From positions 1 through 47,265 of the forward strand of contig SXSC01000040.1 in the NCBI GenBank assembly GCA_005792355.1: a stretch of DNA of 47,265 nucleotides, read 5' to 3'. Origin of the DNA: Opitutaceae bacterium. GTDB taxonomy: Bacteria; Verrucomicrobiota; Verrucomicrobiia; Opitutales; Opitutaceae. The position numbers and the translations under genes are program-made. Below are positions 1 to 9,124 of the stretch, piece by piece (position 1 is the first letter of the stretch; each line of letters starts with the position of its first letter). Below the pieces are notes generated by a model. The model saw nothing but the letters and a program-made list of their open reading frames with translations. It was not told where the DNA came from and ran no database searches.

Positions 1-490
1 CGTCGAGCCATCGCGACAGGTCGGCGCGCTTGAGGTCAGGAAGCGAGCCCGCCTTAACCCCAATTTCGGGTATACCAACGATCCGCCGATCGCTGCCGCC
101 GCGGACTAACAATTCACGGACTGACCCCGTCGGATCGCCCCGCCGGCCCGGCCGCGGCCGGAAAATTTCCCGGCCGATTCCATTGCGTGCCGCATTGAAC
201 GCACGCCGCTCCGCCGGCTTGCTCGGCGGCATCATGGATTGGATTACTGACCCGCAGGCCACTTTCCCGCCCGTGGGCCTTGAGGCGAGAGAGTTCGGAG
301 AGTGCGACGATCGTGTAGGTGGGGCGGTTGGATTCCTCGAACGCGCCGTTCTCGTTCGTGCAGTCGCAAAGGCGTTTGAGCCGCTCGAGGCCATCGGTCT
401 TGAACTCGGCGAGATCGTAGCGTTCGCCGGCGCCGGGTGCCGGTAGGTGCCCATGATGGCGATGTTGGTGTAGCCGGGGCAACCACCCTC
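1..490 (-). pseudogene. Decayed gene fragment(s), minus strand
   Basis: No intact gene is seen before the receptor at 632. On the minus strand a readable stretch begins near 490 with GYTNIAIMGTYRHPAP, then the sense appears to continue in another frame with RYDLAEFKTDGLERLKRLC and ENGAFEESNRPTYTIVALSE, ending near 230. A sensible protein spread over two frames suggests a frameshifted remnant. The pattern of Asn, Gly, Phe/Ile, Glu, Ser-Pro-Thr-Tyr resembles a motif I remember from secreted hypothetical proteins of this phylum, but I cannot name the family. A further minus-strand open frame without a visible ATG (about 1-130) reads off the left edge. Boundaries are approximate, and both calls are tentative. 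Confidence 0.35.
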
Positions 491-631
491 GGCATCCACC
501 TTCGCCGCGCCGGATGACAGTCGGGGATTGACGGGGAACGGGCGCGGGACCACTTGTGCAGGCAGACCCTTCGCCACTTGAAATGCGGCGAGTCGTGCGA
601 CCAATCCGGCACGACGCACCTACCTCCGACC

Positions 632-3600
632 ATGAAATTTTCCCGATTCCTCCCCGCGGTGGGCGCTGCGTGCGTCCTGGCCTTCACGTTGCAAGCGGCC
701 GGCGCCGAGTCCGCCACGTCTTCGGTCGCTCCGGTCAAGAAGGACGAGATCGTCGAGCTCAGCCCCTTCACCGTCAACACGAGCAGCGATCTCGGCTATG
801 TTGCCGAGAACACGCTCGCCGGCAGCCGGCTGAACACGCGGCTGCGCGACACCGCCAGTTCGGTGTCGGTCTTCACCAAGGAGTTTCTCGATGACCTCGC
901 GATCACCGACATCCGTGAACTCCTCGAGTACTCGGTGAATGGCGAAATGGATACGAACTCACAGGGCGCGAGCTCGGAGCAAAACCGGATCATCGGCGGC
1001 CATGCGCTCACCGCGGGCATCCAGAGTCGCGGCCTGATCGCCGGGCTCGGCATGGACTATTTCCCGAGCATCACGCCGCCCGATCCCTACCGGGTTGGAC
1101 GATTCGAGGATGCGCGCGGGCCCAACAGCATTCTCTTCGGCATTGGTTCGCCGGGCGGGCTGCTCAACCAGTCGTCGAAGATTGCGGAGACCCATCGGAA
1201 CAACGGGGCCATCCGCCATGGGGTCGGCTCCTGGAGCCGCAACCGCCTGGAGCTCGACGTCAATCGGGTGCTGATCAAGGACCAGCTGGCCATCTCCCTC
1301 GCGGCGTTGAACCAGGAGAACGGCGGGTGGCGCGCCTTCGATTTTCAGGACAAGGAGCGCATCTTCGGATCCGTGACTTACCGCCCGCATCGCACGCTCA
1401 CGATTACCGCGATGGGTGAAACCGGCCGCGACACCACCGCGATCATCCGCTCGTTTTCGGACACGGAACAGGTGCTGGCCTGGTACGACAACCGTGAGGC
1501 GCGCGGCGTCAACGCGGTCACGTTTGTACCCACCACCGCCGCTCCGACCGCCGCCATGCAGGCGCTCGGGGTCACCGGGCGCGACACCACGGTGGGAGGC
1601 AACAACCGCCGGGCGGTCTTCATCGAGAACGACGGAGTGATCTTCGACGCCGCCGGCACTTTCCTGACGAGCAGCTACAACAGCACGGCGGTGCGCGCCC
1701 CCGATGGCACCCCGGGCGTGACGGTCACGGCGCTCCGAATCCATGATCCGAAATTCTTTCCCTTGAACGGCAATGCTCCCGGTCCGGGGATGTTCCGTGA
1801 TCAGAACCTGCGCAATTACACCCTCACCGCCGACTGGCGGCCGCGGCGGGAGCTCATTGTCAATCTGGCGCAAAACTACCAGCGGACCAACGCCGTGGTC
1901 AACGTGATGAACGGCAATACTCCGGCGCTGCGCGGCGACGCCAACCGCACGCTCGGCGTCGGCGGGCCGCCCAATCCCTACGCCGGCCGGATGTACTTCG
2001 ACGGCACATGGACGCGGGACGTCCACTACGGGGACAGCAAGGAGACGCGTCTCTCCACCTCGTACACCCTCGACACGAAATCGAAATGGTTCGGCCTGCA
2101 TCGCATCGCCGCGGCGGTTTCGCGGACCGACATCAACGACAAACGGGCCAACTCGGCGCTGGTGCTCGCCGGCCGGCCGTTCAACGCGGACCCGAACAAC
2201 GTGAACAACCGGGTCATCGTGCGAAACTACCTGACGGAGGGCAACTACGAGACCTATCGGGCGGGCGACTGGCGCAAGCTGCCGGCGTCGTTCACCTTTG
2301 GGGGGCGGACCTATCAAACTGCCTACGCCAACGTGTCGGCGGGAGGTGCGGACAACGGTGGCATGATCCAGGAGATGGACTCGAAGTTGGGGGCGATGCA
2401 GAGCTTTTTCCTCGGCGGCAAGTTGGTGACGACCCTGGGCTTTCGCGACGACAAGGTGAAGAACACCCAGTTGGGATACATCAACGATCCGATTCGCGGC
2501 GATGTGGTGAATCCGGATCCGGCGAAGGGCATCGTCAACCACATGGTCGGGCAGACGCGCACCGCCGGGCTGGTCTATCATGTGTTTGACTGGATGTCGG
2601 CGATCGCGAACCGCTCCACAAATGTCGGCGTGCCGCCGCTCGCCCGCACCACGTTTCCCGACGGCCAGCTGGCGCCGCTGTCGAAGGGCCGGGGCGAGGA
2701 CTACGGGCTCGGTTTCGATTTCCTCGAGGGCCGCCTCAGCGCGCGGTTCGTTTATTTCAAGGGCAGTGAACGCGGCCGGGTGACGGCACCGGTGGCCGGC
2801 ACCCTGACGGCTCGAAATCTCCGGGTCATGGATGCGTTGGCGGGGGTTCTCGTCGGCAGCGGCCTGCCGTACTCCCAAAGTCAGTGGGATCCGATTCGCA
2901 AAGCCTACACGCCGCCGGTAAACGCCATCTCCAATGACTTCGACGCGAGCGGATATGAGGCGCGCCTCACGGCCAATTTCACCCGTAACTGGCGCCTGGT
3001 CGCCAACTATTCGTACACCGACTCCGGCCGCATCGGCCTGGCCCAGGAGGCGATCACCTGGTACGGGCTGAAGCAGGCCGATCCGGTCGTGCTGGTGCAG
3101 GGTGTCACGCAGGGCGCCACCGGCCAGTTTGTCGTCGACGCGAAGGCGTACGAAGCGGGCGGCGCGGTGGCCAAGTGGCTCGCGCTTTCCGCCCAGCATC
3201 CCGGGGCGAATCCCGCGACGCTCACGACGTCGACGGGCATCACGGTGGCGCAGGAGATCTTTGATCTGGTCGACAGCTTGAATGCCGAAAAAGAGTCGCA
3301 GCAAAAGCGCTGGGGCGTGCGCCCGCACAAGATCAGCCTCTTCACGGCCTACGATTTCAAGTCGGGGCGGCTGGCGGGTTTCACGATCGGGGGCGGCTGG
3401 CGCTGGCGCAGCGCCAACGTGATCGGCTCGAATTCCAAAGATGAGGAAATCGTGGGCGAGGTGATCACCGCGGCGGATCTGATGCTGGGGTATTCGCGGA
3501 AATTCCAGGGCCTGCCGGGGCGGGTGCGTTTTCAAGTCAATATTTCAAACGTGCTCGATCGCGCCGACATCATCCCGGCGCGCCTCGCGATTTCGGCGAC

Positions 3601-3706
3601 GGCGCCGGATGGCTACATTTTGCCCGGCGGTCGTGGGTTGGCTTACAGCCGCTACGATCTGGTGCAGCCGCGCGAATTCCGATTCACAACGACGTACTCG
3701 TTCTGA
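632..3706 (+). CDS. TonB-dependent outer-membrane receptor
   Basis: Predicted 1024-residue outer-membrane beta-barrel receptor that imports a ligand with energy from TonB. The start is placed at the ATG at 632 because it opens a clean signal peptide (MKFSRFLPAVGAACVLAF, cleavage near AGA-ES); the upstream in-frame extension looks non-coding. After the signal comes a TonB-box-like stretch (DEIVELSPFTV), then a plug domain (about residues 50-170, with AGSRLNTRLRDTASSVSV and FLDDLAITDIRELLEY), then a long barrel. It ends in the aromatic TTYSF, as expected for BAM recognition. Unlike the other four receptors here it has no N-terminal carboxypeptidase-like (CarboxypepD_reg) domain. This plug type is very common in Opitutaceae; the substrate is unknown. 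No SusD-like partner is adjacent. Confidence 0.93.
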   Translation: MKFSRFLPAVGAACVLAFTLQAAGAESATSSVAPVKKDEIVELSPFTVNTSSDLGYVAENTLAGSRLNTRLRDTASSVSVFTKEFLDDLAITDIRELLEYSVNGEMDTNSQGASSEQNRIIGGHALTAGIQSRGLIAGLGMDYFPSITPPDPYRVGRFEDARGPNSILFGIGSPGGLLNQSSKIAETHRNNGAIRHGVGSWSRNRLELDVNRVLIKDQLAISLAALNQENGGWRAFDFQDKERIFGSVTYRPHRTLTITAMGETGRDTTAIIRSFSDTEQVLAWYDNREARGVNAVTFVPTTAAPTAAMQALGVTGRDTTVGGNNRRAVFIENDGVIFDAAGTFLTSSYNSTAVRAPDGTPGVTVTALRIHDPKFFPLNGNAPGPGMFRDQNLRNYTLTADWRPRRELIVNLAQNYQRTNAVVNVMNGNTPALRGDANRTLGVGGPPNPYAGRMYFDGTWTRDVHYGDSKETRLSTSYTLDTKSKWFGLHRIAAAVSRTDINDKRANSALVLAGRPFNADPNNVNNRVIVRNYLTEGNYETYRAGDWRKLPASFTFGGRTYQTAYANVSAGGADNGGMIQEMDSKLGAMQSFFLGGKLVTTLGFRDDKVKNTQLGYINDPIRGDVVNPDPAKGIVNHMVGQTRTAGLVYHVFDWMSAIANRSTNVGVPPLARTTFPDGQLAPLSKGRGEDYGLGFDFLEGRLSARFVYFKGSERGRVTAPVAGTLTARNLRVMDALAGVLVGSGLPYSQSQWDPIRKAYTPPVNAISNDFDASGYEARLTANFTRNWRLVANYSYTDSGRIGLAQEAITWYGLKQADPVVLVQGVTQGATGQFVVDAKAYEAGGAVAKWLALSAQHPGANPATLTTSTGITVAQEIFDLVDSLNAEKESQQKRWGVRPHKISLFTAYDFKSGRLAGFTIGGGWRWRSANVIGSNSKDEEIVGEVITAADLMLGYSRKFQGLPGRVRFQVNISNVLDRADIIPARLAISATAPDGYILPGGRGLAYSRYDLVQPREFRFTTTYSF

Positions 3707-3710
3707 GAGG

Positions 3711-3772
3711 TTCTTGCCGGCCGGCAAGAATCCTTGACTCCTTCGAAGGAGGGCCGGTTCTGCGAACCGGCC
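3711..3772. terminator. Three successive palindromes after the receptor gene
   Basis: Immediately after the stop codon lie three perfect dyads: TTCTTGCCGGCCGGCAAGAA at 3711-3730, CTCCTTCGAAGGAG at 3738-3751, and a hairpin with arms GGCCGGTTC (3752-3760) and GAACCGGCC (3764-3772) around the loop TGC, followed by GAGTTTC. The third is the best transcription-terminator candidate, though the T tract is short. The first two have no loop and could also be cruciform or protein-binding sites. Confidence 0.5.
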
Positions 3773-4383
3773 GGAGTTTCATTGCGCCATTCACGTCGGA
3801 ACTCAGGCCCGCGCGGAGAGCGAGCCCCACCGGACTATTGCAGAACGATCGAGCCGTTGATCTTGCTTCAGCCGCGCGGGCGAGGGGATCTTTTCCGCCG
3901 GCTTCACCATCGATCCGGTGTTTCTCCTCGGGGTCAGGTTGTGGAGCGTGACAAGATCAGTTGCTCCAATTGGACCCTGTCACGATGCACGTCATGATCC
4001 CGTTCCTGCCACCAAGGTCAGCGATGCCCGCAATCGACGTTTGTTCTGCCAAAATGATTGGCGGTTCAAAGTCGGCCTGCATACGCGCGTCGTCGAGGCT
4101 TGGGACCGGGGCGAGCAGACCAAATTGGCGACCGGGACGCTGCAGACGGTCGACAATCAGATCGACTTCGCGACCGGCGGCGACCCGCCGGTTGATGGTG
4201 GCGCTGCGGCGCACGCTGTAAGCGGCGCGCTCCGAACCAACCTCAACTGCCGTCGAGCGGGAAAGACCCTCACCGCCCCGGCGGGGGAGCATCGGAACTT
4301 GAGTATCGGCTGATTCGCGCTAATGCTCGCCGCGTCGGTCAGTCAGTTTGCCCAGCCCCTCACGCCCCCAAAAAAATCCGCCC
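3773..4383. other. Intergenic region with no recognised gene
   Basis: About 610 bases between the receptor terminator and the DGQHR gene. Open frames exist on both strands (for example plus 3918-4313 and minus 3957-4292), but none has a product I recognise, a clear start, or a family motif. They overlap each other, as spurious frames in GC-rich DNA do. It may be an eroded gene; I see no RNA gene or mobile element in it. Confidence 0.3.
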
Positions 4384-5514
4384 ATGATTGCCACCCAGGT
4401 TCGCCAGAAAGACGCTGTCTTCTACTTCGCCTCGTATCCCTCGGAGCAGTTGCTCCAGAAAGTCCGTTTCCTCAGCCGGTTTTACCACGAGGAGGGCGGC
4501 GGCATCCAGGCGGAGGCGGTGGCGGCCGAGGACGACGTCGGCCAGTTCATCGCGAAGATTGAGCGCAGCGACAAGGCGTTCCAGCGGGAGATGTCGCGCG
4601 CCAAAGTTTCGGCCATCCGCAATTTCTACGAGACGGCGATCTCCCAGCCGCCGATTCCCGGCGTGGTGCTGCTCTTCACGCCGCAGACGCTGCGCTTCGA
4701 AGCCAACGGCGACGGCAGTGGCGTCGGCCGCCTGCAGGAGCCGGAGGAGAGATTCCTCATCATCGACGGCCAGCACCGGCTGGCGGCACTGGAATTTTTC
4801 GAACGCACCCATCCCGACGACGCGAAGAACATCCAGGTGCCCTGCGTGATCTTCGACGGGCGCACGGAGGATTTCGCCACCGAGATGTTTGTGATCATCA
4901 ACTCGACGCCGACCCGCATCAACAAGAGCCACCTCGTGGATCTTTATGAGCGCGTGTCGTGGGCCGAGCCGGATCGCCGTTTTGCCGCCCACGTCGCCGA
5001 GATGCTCTACAGCGAGGCCGACAGCCCGCTGCGCTACCGCATCAACCGCCTCGGCGGGCGGAGCAAAAAGGAGAAATGGATCCTGCAGGCGGAGCTCTTC
5101 AATGAAATCCACCGCTGGGTGAAGTCGGACTGGAAAAAAATCGAGGCGGCCGGCACGGACCGACGGGCCGCCGCGAAGTACTACGAACTCGTGCGCGATT
5201 TTCTGAAGGCGGCGGCCCTGGTCTGGGGGGCGGCGTGGGGCGACGCCGGCGCCATGGTGACGAAGCCGGTCGCACTCAAGGCCATGCTGCGCGTGTGTGC
5301 CGATCTGGCCACGGTGGACGGCGAGCCCGCCGAGGGCCGGGTCGAGCGTTGGCAGGCGAAACTGGCGCCGTGGACGGAACTGGCGCGCGAATTCCGCAAT
5401 GACGGCTTTTATGAACGCTTCCCGGCCAAGGGGCAGATCGAACGCGTGGGTCGAATCCGCCGCGATCTCGCTCGCGCCGCCGGCATCGCGCCGCGGGCGC
5501 GAACGAAGGAGTGA
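4384..5514 (+). CDS. DGQHR domain-containing protein
   Basis: Protein of 376 residues with the hallmark LIIDGQHRLAAL at about residues 125-136 (DGQHR at 128-132), followed by a conserved stretch FVIINSTPTRINKSHLVDLY. DGQHR proteins share a ParB/DndB-like fold; the best-known members, DndB and DptB, are tied to DNA phosphorothioation, while many others are orphans with undefined roles in DNA metabolism or defence. The ATG at 4384 is preferred over the frame's first start at 4348 because the family motif spacing and the charged N-terminus (MIATQVRQKDAVFYF) begin here. No dnd, ssp or restriction gene is visible nearby, so this copy is an orphan. Its function cannot be deduced from context; the family call is secure. 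Confidence 0.8.
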   Translation: MIATQVRQKDAVFYFASYPSEQLLQKVRFLSRFYHEEGGGIQAEAVAAEDDVGQFIAKIERSDKAFQREMSRAKVSAIRNFYETAISQPPIPGVVLLFTPQTLRFEANGDGSGVGRLQEPEERFLIIDGQHRLAALEFFERTHPDDAKNIQVPCVIFDGRTEDFATEMFVIINSTPTRINKSHLVDLYERVSWAEPDRRFAAHVAEMLYSEADSPLRYRINRLGGRSKKEKWILQAELFNEIHRWVKSDWKKIEAAGTDRRAAAKYYELVRDFLKAAALVWGAAWGDAGAMVTKPVALKAMLRVCADLATVDGEPAEGRVERWQAKLAPWTELAREFRNDGFYERFPAKGQIERVGRIRRDLARAAGIAPRARTKE

Positions 5515-5562
5515 GCGGGCGGGTCGGGAGGTGGCGCGACGATCAACGTCTCAACTTTCACG

Positions 5563-6261
5563 ATGCGCGTCGCGCCGCTGGTTTTGTATGGTCTGGCCCT
5601 CGGAGCGCTGGCGGAGCCCGCGGGAAAATTGGGCGCGCAATCCAGCCCGGGTTCCGCCGTCCGCCGACCGGTGACGACGGCGGGGGACGGCTGGCAGAGC
5701 CTCTTCGACGGCAGGTCACTCGCCGGGTGGGTGCCATCCGGTTTCGAGGGAGAGGGAGTGGTCAAGGTGGAGAACCCGTTCCGCGGCGGTGGTGGGGCCA
5801 TCGTCCTGGAGCCGGGTACCACGCTGACCGGAATCACGTGGCGGAACGGTGCCAGCCTGCCCCGCTCGAATTATGAAATCACGTTTGAGGCGATGCGGAT
5901 CAAGGGGGGGGATTTTTTCTGCGCCCTGACGTTTCCCGTGGGAAAGTCGGCCTGCAGTTTCATCGTGGGCGGGTGGGGCGGCACGGTGGTCGGCCTCTCC
6001 AACGTGGATCGCCTGGATGCAGCGCAGAACGAGACGACGCAGGACGTCGAGTTCGACGACCAACGCTGGTATCGGCTGCGCGTGCGCGTGACCGAGGAAA
6101 GAATCGAGGCGTGGATTGACGAACGCCAGCGGGTGGATCTGGTCGCGCGGGGCCGGGTGATCGGCCTGCGCGCGGGCGAGATCCAAAAATCCCTGCCACT
6201 CGGAATCGCGGCCTACATGACGCGGGCAGCAGTCAGGGATATCCGACTGCGGCGGCTGTGA
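5563..6261 (+). CDS. Secreted DUF1080 (3-keto-disaccharide hydrolase-like) protein
   Basis: Protein of 232 residues with an N-terminal export signal (MRVAPLVLYGLALGALAEP). The mature part starts with the DUF1080 signature DGWQSLFDGRSLAGWVP (about residues 42-58) and continues with the jelly-roll strands typical of the family, such as NYEITFEAMRIKGGDFFCAL and WYRLRVRVTEERIEAWID, ending with RAAVRDIRLRRL. DUF1080 proteins adopt a concanavalin-like fold; some members hydrolyse 3-keto-glycosides, while many have no proven activity. These proteins are very abundant in Planctomycetota and Verrucomicrobiota. It follows the DGQHR gene by 48 bases but shares no obvious function with it. It converges with the M28 gene, leaving only 13 bases between stops. 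Confidence 0.8.
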   Translation: MRVAPLVLYGLALGALAEPAGKLGAQSSPGSAVRRPVTTAGDGWQSLFDGRSLAGWVPSGFEGEGVVKVENPFRGGGGAIVLEPGTTLTGITWRNGASLPRSNYEITFEAMRIKGGDFFCALTFPVGKSACSFIVGGWGGTVVGLSNVDRLDAAQNETTQDVEFDDQRWYRLRVRVTEERIEAWIDERQRVDLVARGRVIGLRAGEIQKSLPLGIAAYMTRAAVRDIRLRRL

Positions 6262-6274
6262 GGCGGGAATCGGT

Positions 6275-7573
6275 TCAACCGTAGAGCTCGCGGCCGAGGC
6301 GACGCGCCTGGGCCTGGAGTTCGGCGGGCATTTGCACCGCAAACGGCCACGCCCGGCGTCCCGCGAGATCGACAATCAGCGGATGTACCGCCCGCAGGAG
6401 TCTCTGCACCTCGGCGAGGGAGACGTTTTCCAGGGTATCGTGGACGCTGTGGTGCTGCCAGCGCCCGCCGGGAAAATTCCCCCGCATGAACCAAAGCGAC
6501 GGCACCCCCGCCCGGTTGAAAGGAAACTGATCGGAGAACGGAATGATCTCCGGTTGGACCGCGACATCGAGCCCGCCCGCCGCGAGCTTCCCCGTGCTGA
6601 AACGCGCCAGCGCCGGCGCCCCCGCCACCGACAGCGCTACATGGCCGAGCGGCGAAGACACACTGTCGAAATTGATTACGAGCCCGACGTCGCGCGGGGT
6701 CACCCGGTGCCGGCGCACATAGGCGGCGGATCCCACGGAGAGTTGTTCCTCGGTGCCGAACGAGATCAGCCGGATCGTGCGCCGGCGACGCGGCCGGGCG
6801 GTGGCCAGGGTGCGCGCGAGGGCGAGCAGGCAGACGACGCCGGAGGCGTTGTCGTCCGCGCCGGGGTTGTTGCATTGCGTGTCGTGGTGGGCCGAGAGCA
6901 CGACGGCCGGCAGGTCGGGGGCCGTCCCGGTGATTTCTGCGACGACGTTCTGGGAGGCGGCTTCGCGCAGGTCGACGGCGACCCGGACCTTGATCTCGCG
7001 AACACCGTCGCGCCGCCAGCGCCACGCCTCCAGGTAGGGTACCGTGAGCGTCGGCAACATGCCGTGCTCGCGGGCCCAATACGGATAGACGCCGTCGTTC
7101 TTGACCCACGCGAAGGGCAGGCGGTCGTCGACGTGGATGACGGCGAGCGGAGCGGCCGCGAGGAGTTTGCGATGGAGCGGCAAGGAGGTCGGCAGCGGCC
7201 CGAAGAGCGCGAGGATCTTTCCGCGCAGACTGCCCGGGCGCAGGATGCGCGCGCCCTCCGGCATCTCCAGCCACACCAGCGGACCCGTGACCGCGCGGCC
7301 TCCGGGAGTGGCCGGCGCACCGACGAGCGGGCGGGCGTCCACGCGCCGCCAGGCCCGGCCGCGGCGTTCGTGGACCTCGGCTTTCGCCGCACGCAGACTC
7401 AGGCAGGGGAAAAGTTCCACGCCGACGTTTTCGATCCCGGCGTCGCGAAACCGATGGGCGATGAATCCGGCGGCGTGTGCCTCCTCGGTCGTACCGGCGC
7501 GGCGCTCGCCGATGGTTTCGCACAACATGCGCCAGTCGCTCCAAATGATCGCGGGGTCGAAGGTTTTTTTCAT
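6275..7573 (-). CDS. M28-family zinc peptidase
   Basis: Protein of 432 residues, beginning MKKTFDPAII. The open frame extends far upstream, but that extension is arginine-rich nonsense that crosses a REP-like element, so the ATG at 7573 is chosen. The M28 di-zinc ligands are all visible: HHD at 229-231, Asp240 in GADDNASG, the Glu275-Glu276 pair in FGTEEQLSVGS, Asp303 in INFDSV, and His378 in HHSVHDT. A PA-like insert probably occupies residues 90-200. Family members are aminopeptidases or carboxypeptidases; substrate specificity cannot be read here. No signal peptide is seen, so it is probably cytoplasmic. It lies downstream of iolG on the same strand but is separated by about 500 bases with hairpins, so it is unlikely to be part of the iol transcript. 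Confidence 0.85.
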   Translation of the reverse strand: MKKTFDPAIIWSDWRMLCETIGERRAGTTEEAHAAGFIAHRFRDAGIENVGVELFPCLSLRAAKAEVHERRGRAWRRVDARPLVGAPATPGGRAVTGPLVWLEMPEGARILRPGSLRGKILALFGPLPTSLPLHRKLLAAAPLAVIHVDDRLPFAWVKNDGVYPYWAREHGMLPTLTVPYLEAWRWRRDGVREIKVRVAVDLREAASQNVVAEITGTAPDLPAVVLSAHHDTQCNNPGADDNASGVVCLLALARTLATARPRRRRTIRLISFGTEEQLSVGSAAYVRRHRVTPRDVGLVINFDSVSSPLGHVALSVAGAPALARFSTGKLAAGGLDVAVQPEIIPFSDQFPFNRAGVPSLWFMRGNFPGGRWQHHSVHDTLENVSLAEVQRLLRAVHPLIVDLAGRRAWPFAVQMPAELQAQARRLGRELYG

Positions 7574-7787
7574 GGGATCGCGAAACGTATTGGCCAGTGG
7601 ATCCGGGCGGGGTGCAAGCTTTCGTACGACGGGGTGCGCGGATGCGCGGATGGCGCTGCACCCGGTTGCGACGCGATTGATGCGGGCGCGGTGCCGCCAC
7701 CGGCACCTTGTACGGATCCCGTTGCCGGCACCTGGCCAGCCAACATTGAACGGATCAAAATGTCGCACCGGGCTACCACGCGATGGC

Positions 7788-7854
7788 GGCGACGACAAAG
7801 CGTCGCCCTCCGATACAAAGCACGTGTTTCGGAGGGCTGCGCTTCGTCGCAGCC
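7788..7854. repeat. REP-like triple hairpin element
   Basis: Compound palindromic element in the gap 7574-8067, which holds no gene. A left hairpin has arms GGCGACG (7788-7794) and CGTCGCC (7801-7807). A central inverted repeat has arms GCCCTCCGA (7805-7813) and TCGGAGGGC (7829-7837), enclosing CACGTG. A right hairpin has arms GGCTGCG (7835-7841) and CGCAGCC (7848-7854). The layout is the same as the two REP copies beside the transposase at 43472, but the sequence differs, so it may be a second REP subfamily. It could also stop transcripts leaving the iol operon. Confidence 0.55.
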
Positions 7855-8067
7855 GCGTGAGGCTTCCCGCTACCCAGAATCGAAATGAAATCCGTATGAT
7901 GGGCAGGTCCTCACCGTGCTGACATTCGATCGGCGGGTGATGGCACCCGCACTCCATCGATCCGGCGCAAGGAGCGGCGGCTTTTCTGCCGGTGGCACGG
8001 TATCCTAACCACCGAAGTGTTGGGCCTTCAATGGGCGCTTGGGCAGGCGCCCCGCTTTCGCCCCGCT

Positions 8068-9069
8068 TCAGCGCCGTGGCGGGGCGAGCTTCACGGGTCG
8101 TCCGGTCCGCAGCGACTTCACGGCGGCTTCGGCCAGTACGATGGCCTGACGCCCGTCCTCGCCGCCGACCGGCATGGGCTGCCGTTTGATGACTGCCTCG
8201 ACGAAGGCCGCGAGTTCCAGGCGATAGGCCTCGGCGTAACGTTCGAGAAAGAAAAGCAGCGGCTTGTCCGAACTCACGGACGCGTCATTCGCAAGTTCGA
8301 CCGTGGTGTCGGTGCGGTTGCCGGCGATCAGGCGGCCCTTGGAACCGTGGACTTCCAGGCGTTGATCGTAGCCATAGCTCGCGCGGCGGCTGTTGTTGAT
8401 ATGACAGAGCCGGCCGGAGGCGGTCTTCAGCACGATCATCGCGGAGTCGGTGTCGCCGACCTTTGCCACGGCGGGATCGACAAGACACGAGCCGTACGCG
8501 AAGAGTTCGACGGGTTCCTCGCCGAGCAGCCAACGCGCCATGTCGAAGTCATGAATCGTCATGTCGCGGAATTGTCCGCCGGAAACTTTCAGGTACGCGA
8601 TGGGTGGCAGCCCGGGATCGCGGCTCGTGATGATCACCTGTTCGACGCGGCCGATCTCCCCACGGGCGATGCGCGCGTGCAGCGCGCGGAAGCTCGGGTC
8701 GAAACGCCGGTTGAAGCCGACCAACATCGGGACCCCTGCCTGGCGCACGGCGGCGAGACAGGCGTCGACGCGTTTGAGGGAAAGATCGATGGGTTTTTCG
8801 CAGAAGATGGCCTTGCCGGCGCGGGCGGCGGCAATCGCGAGGGTGGCGTGGGTGTCGGTGGAGGACGCGATGATAACGGCGTCGACCTGCGAATCGCCCA
8901 GCGCGGTCTCGACGCTGACGACCTTGGCGCCGTGCCGGGCTGCGAGGGCGGTGGCGGCGGCGGCGTTGACGTCAACGACGTAGCGGAGCTGCGCGTCGCT
9001 GCGCGCGGCGAGATTCGCGGCGTGAATGGCGCCGATCCGACCGGCACCGAATTGGGCAAAACGAAGCAT
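8068..9069 (-). CDS. iolG: Inositol 2-dehydrogenase (Gfo/Idh/MocA family)
   Basis: Protein of 333 residues catalysing NAD-dependent oxidation of myo-inositol to 2-keto-myo-inositol (scyllo-inosose), the entry step of inositol catabolism. The Rossmann motif GAGRIG is at 8-13, the family EKP motif at 91-93 (catalytic Lys92), and the stretch GGQFRDMTIHDFDMARW supplies Asp169 and His173, as in Bacillus IolG. The adjoining SRDPGLPPIAYLKVSGG is typical of true IolG rather than other Gfo/Idh enzymes. It is the last gene of the minus-strand inositol cluster, and a 135-base gap with an operator-like dyad precedes it, so it may also have its own promoter. A second member of the family is encoded at 28643. 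Confidence 0.88.
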   Translation of the reverse strand: MLRFAQFGAGRIGAIHAANLAARSDAQLRYVVDVNAAAATALAARHGAKVVSVETALGDSQVDAVIIASSTDTHATLAIAAARAGKAIFCEKPIDLSLKRVDACLAAVRQAGVPMLVGFNRRFDPSFRALHARIARGEIGRVEQVIITSRDPGLPPIAYLKVSGGQFRDMTIHDFDMARWLLGEEPVELFAYGSCLVDPAVAKVGDTDSAMIVLKTASGRLCHINNSRRASYGYDQRLEVHGSKGRLIAGNRTDTTVELANDASVSSDKPLLFFLERYAEAYRLELAAFVEAVIKRQPMPVGGEDGRQAIVLAEAAVKSLRTGRPVKLAPPRR

Positions 9070-9124
9070 TGGGGGGAAGACAGGTTGAGTTGAAAACAGG
9101 CAGTTACGAAAATGCGAGATTCTG

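Noticed and set aside
959..3535. 858-residue open frame on the minus strand
   Set aside because: It is antisense to the receptor gene at 632, which has a signal peptide, plug motifs and a proper C-terminus. Long antisense frames are expected in GC-rich coding DNA.
7788..7854. CRISPR array
   Set aside because: The repeated elements here and at 43353/43983 are single palindromic units without regular spacers, so REP-like is the better reading. No cas gene is present.
7574..7957. N-terminal extension of the M28 peptidase
   Set aside because: The extra 128 residues cross the triple hairpin and have no family similarity; the ATG at 7573 gives a normal M28 N-terminus.
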